The notes below the pieces were generated by a model. That model was not told where the DNA came from, made no database searches, and saw nothing but the letters and a program-made list of their open reading frames with translations. Source: a virus. From it: a DNA stretch of 50,416 nt. Both the position numbers and the translations under genes were made by a program. Below are positions 49,155-50,416 of this stretch, in pieces. Numbering within the stretch: position 1 is the stretch's first letter; each line of letters opens with the position of its first letter. The stretch covers positions 1 through 50,416 of the IMG/VR virus record IMGVR_UViG_3300033145_001556; one strand, 5' to 3'.

Positions 49155-50182
49155 CCGCGCCACTCCTTCGTAAGGGCCTCGAGCTGCTCACGCACCTCAG
49201 GGGGCATCGGCACGGCCTCTCCCTCGGGCTCGTCGGCCTCGCGGATCTCTGGGCCGCGGGCTCGGGCAGCCTGTTCCCGGCGCTCCCGGCGCTGGCGGCC
49301 CGCCTCGAGCAGGGTCTCGTAGCGCTCCCGGTTGCCGAAGACGAAGCTCACCGTCTGGCGGTGGCCGTCGCCCTGGTACCACTCATTGGCGCTCACCTCG
49401 AGCAGGACGTCCTCGAAGTCCTGGCGGGTCGCCCCCTGCTGGAAGAGCTCCCGGATCGTCAGGGTGCGCGGGTCATCGAGCCGGGCGTTGGGCTTGCGGA
49501 GGACGTCGCGGTATCGGGCGAAAACCGTGGAGACTTCCGCGTCGATTCCGTCCCTTTCCCTGAATTGTTCTCCAAAGAAGTCTCGTCTTCCCTCACTCAC
49601 TCCGCGGGCGCCTGGGCCTGCGCTGCCTATCAGGTCTTGAGAGTGTGTGTTCAGAACACCGGGAACGGGAACGGGAACGGGCTCCGGGGGGGAGGGGGTC
49701 CGGGGGAGGGGGGTGTCGTTTGCTTGGCGGGTTTGCTCCGCTTTGCTTGGCGGGTTTGCTCCGCTTTGCTTGGCGGGTTTGCTCCGCTTTGCTTCCGCAG
49801 ACCGCCGGCCCCCTCGTCGCCCGGCCTCCGCACGCTTGCGGCTGAGATTGGCATCCGGGGCGGTGGTGAACCGGGGGTCGGGGTCGTACGTCGGCGGGCC
49901 GTACTGGTCGGCGTCGTGAATGAGCCAGCCCCCGTCGGCAGGCTCGATGATGCCTACCTGGTGCAGGGGCTTGCCGGCGTCGCGGAGTTCCTCAAGCAGG
50001 CGAGTGGTCTTGCGCGCAGTGTGCCCCGACAGCTGGCGAACCATGTCGGCCGGGACGAAGCCCGCGGTGCCCTTGCCTGCTGCCCAGCACATGAGGCGGA
50101 AGGCGAACTTGAACGCCTCGCCGGACAGCGGGGCCCACTTCGCGTGCTGGGTCAGGCCGTCGTCGATGCGCAGCCAGCTCAC
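49151..50182 (-). CDS. Replication initiator (DnaD/lambda O-like layout)
   Basis: 343 aa from GTG (GTGA overlap upstream). N-terminal winged-helix-like part (WLRIDDGLTQHAKWAPLSGE, MVRQLSGHTARKTTRLLEEL). A Lys/Pro-rich linker (about residues 115-185) is encoded by the 23-bp repeats and G-tracts. The C-terminal part (RTLTIRELFQQGATRQDFED, EWYQGDGHRQTVSFVF) resembles DnaD/DnaT-like helicase-loading regions. It is coupled to the helicase gene. I infer an origin-binding initiator whose origin lies in its own gene. Confidence 0.65.
   Translation of the reverse strand: MSWLRIDDGLTQHAKWAPLSGEAFKFAFRLMCWAAGKGTAGFVPADMVRQLSGHTARKTTRLLEELRDAGKPLHQVGIIEPADGGWLIHDADQYGPPTYDPDPRFTTAPDANLSRKRAEAGRRGGRRSAEAKRSKPAKQSGANPPSKAEQTRQANDTPLPRTPSPPEPVPVPVPGVLNTHSQDLIGSAGPGARGVSEGRRDFFGEQFRERDGIDAEVSTVFARYRDVLRKPNARLDDPRTLTIRELFQQGATRQDFEDVLLEVSANEWYQGDGHRQTVSFVFGNRERYETLLEAGRQRRERREQAARARGPEIREADEPEGEAVPMPPEVREQLEALTKEWRG
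49661..49678. repeat. Three GGGAAC tandem repeats
   Basis: Three perfect hexamers encode a PVPVPV stretch of the initiator on the minus strand. They lie beside the G-tracts and iteron-like repeats. Confidence 0.8.
49686..49713 (+). promoter_or_regulatory. G-tract cluster, potential G-quadruplex
   Basis: Four runs of five to seven G separated by A, TCC and A on the plus strand. Such a cluster can fold as a G-quadruplex in single-stranded DNA. It flanks the 23-bp repeats and may be part of an origin, or may simply reflect Pro codons. Confidence 0.5.
49719..49787. repeat. Three perfect 23-bp tandem repeats in the initiator gene (iteron-like)
   Basis: The unit TTTGCTTGGCGGGTTTGCTC plus CGC occurs three times without change, then seven bases of a fourth copy. 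Because 23 is not a multiple of three, each copy encodes a different peptide. Conservation is therefore at DNA level. Lambda has its iterons inside gene O in the same relative place. Confidence 0.85.
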
Positions 50183-50416
50183 GCGGATTCGCCTCCAGCC
50201 GTCAGGCCCAGCGCCTCGGCGGCCTCCTCCAGTAGCTCACGCATCTCCTCGGCCGCGGCTGCGTCACCCCGGCCCATCCGGTAGGCGACCTCTACGCCCC
50301 GCTCCAGGGCCTCCGCGGCCACGCTCTGGGCCTGATCCGCGCGATGGACCACGCGGTCCTTGTGAGGCGCGGAAGCCTTCGAGATCGTTGGCCCGCATTC
50401 GGCATTTTTAATCCGT
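50179..50416 (-). CDS. Hypothetical protein, 5' end outside window
   Basis: About 78 codons are visible; the frame is open to the right edge, so the start lies outside. Text: DRVVHRADQAQSVAAEALER, then GDAAAAEEMRELLEEAAEAL, mostly helix. Its stop overlaps the initiator GTG (GTGA). Function unknown. Confidence 0.45.
   Translation of the reverse strand, partial: RIKNAECGPTISKASAPHKDRVVHRADQAQSVAAEALERGVEVAYRMGRGDAAAAEEMRELLEEAAEALGLTAGGESA

Noticed and set aside
49719-49787. CRISPR-like array
   Set aside because: The 23-bp units are directly adjacent with no spacers and lie inside a coding sequence.
1-50416. tRNA or rRNA genes
   Set aside because: I saw no cloverleaf-like sequence with T-loop and CCA context in the gaps; a tRNA scan would be decisive.
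1-50416. Mu-type transposase or phage integrase
   Set aside because: Despite the Mu-like virion block, no protein here shows DDE transposase or tyrosine/serine recombinase motifs.

Overview
This window looks like about 50 kb of the genome of a high-GC, contractile-tailed (myovirus-type) phage or prophage whose virion module follows phage Mu. Read right to left on the minus strand it gives terminase, DUF935-type portal, MuF head protein, Mu-I-type protease, capsid proteins, gp36/gpG-like connectors, sheath, tube, tail chaperone, tape measure, gp43-to-gp48-like baseplate genes, fibres and lysis genes. I see no transposase or integrase, so the lifestyle is open. The host is probably a high-GC Gram-negative bacterium. 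The Gly/Ser-rich lipoprotein, a mid-protein lipobox and a Cys-rich lipoprotein resemble proteins of Myxococcota (Polyangiales-like). That host guess is inference only. A gene runs off each end of the window.

Layout. 1-4235 (plus): ParB-like protein with an apparent frameshift, a coiled-coil P-loop ATPase and four small genes, two of them zinc-finger-like. 4325-6726 (minus): lower-GC cargo pair, a Dam-type adenine methylase overlapped by a ParB-domain protein. 7198-10494 (minus): lysis cassette. 10625-17069 (minus): fibres and baseplate wedge (gp48, gp47 and gp46-like). 17140-18344 (plus): inserted lipoprotein plus membrane protein. 18348-28595 (minus): spike, hub, tape measure, chaperone, tube, sheath and connectors. 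28595-33641 (minus): capsid module. 33750-34703 (plus): FRG-domain cargo gene. 34715-39843 (minus): MuF, portal and small head genes. 39852-44398 (minus): LamG-like virion protein, two tiny membrane proteins, terminase. 44544-44717 (plus): small membrane protein. 44765-50416 (minus): sigma-region-4-like regulator, RuvC-like resolvase, small genes, DnaB-like helicase and a replication initiator that carries iteron-like repeats inside its coding sequence.

Main points of interest. (1) MuF is interrupted at its conserved CRC motif by a 275-residue intein, and the antisense strand of the intein encodes a helix-turn-helix plus PD-(D/E)XK/DUF559/Vsr-like nuclease, a candidate antisense-nested homing endonuclease. 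(2) Canonical -1 slippery heptamers lie in the tail chaperone (CCCTTTG) and near the portal end (CCCTTTA); the second would join portal to MuF. (3) MuF ends in a HEIGH zincin-like domain, resembling phage-borne MuF polymorphic toxins. (4) Six genes that head transcription units have TANNCT (usually GCTANNCT) 6-11 nt before the ATG and no Shine-Dalgarno, suggesting phage promoters making leaderless or near-leaderless mRNAs. (5) Three perfect 23-bp repeats beside G-tracts sit inside the initiator gene, as lambda iterons sit inside gene O.

All calls come from reading the sequence and from family knowledge; no database search was run.
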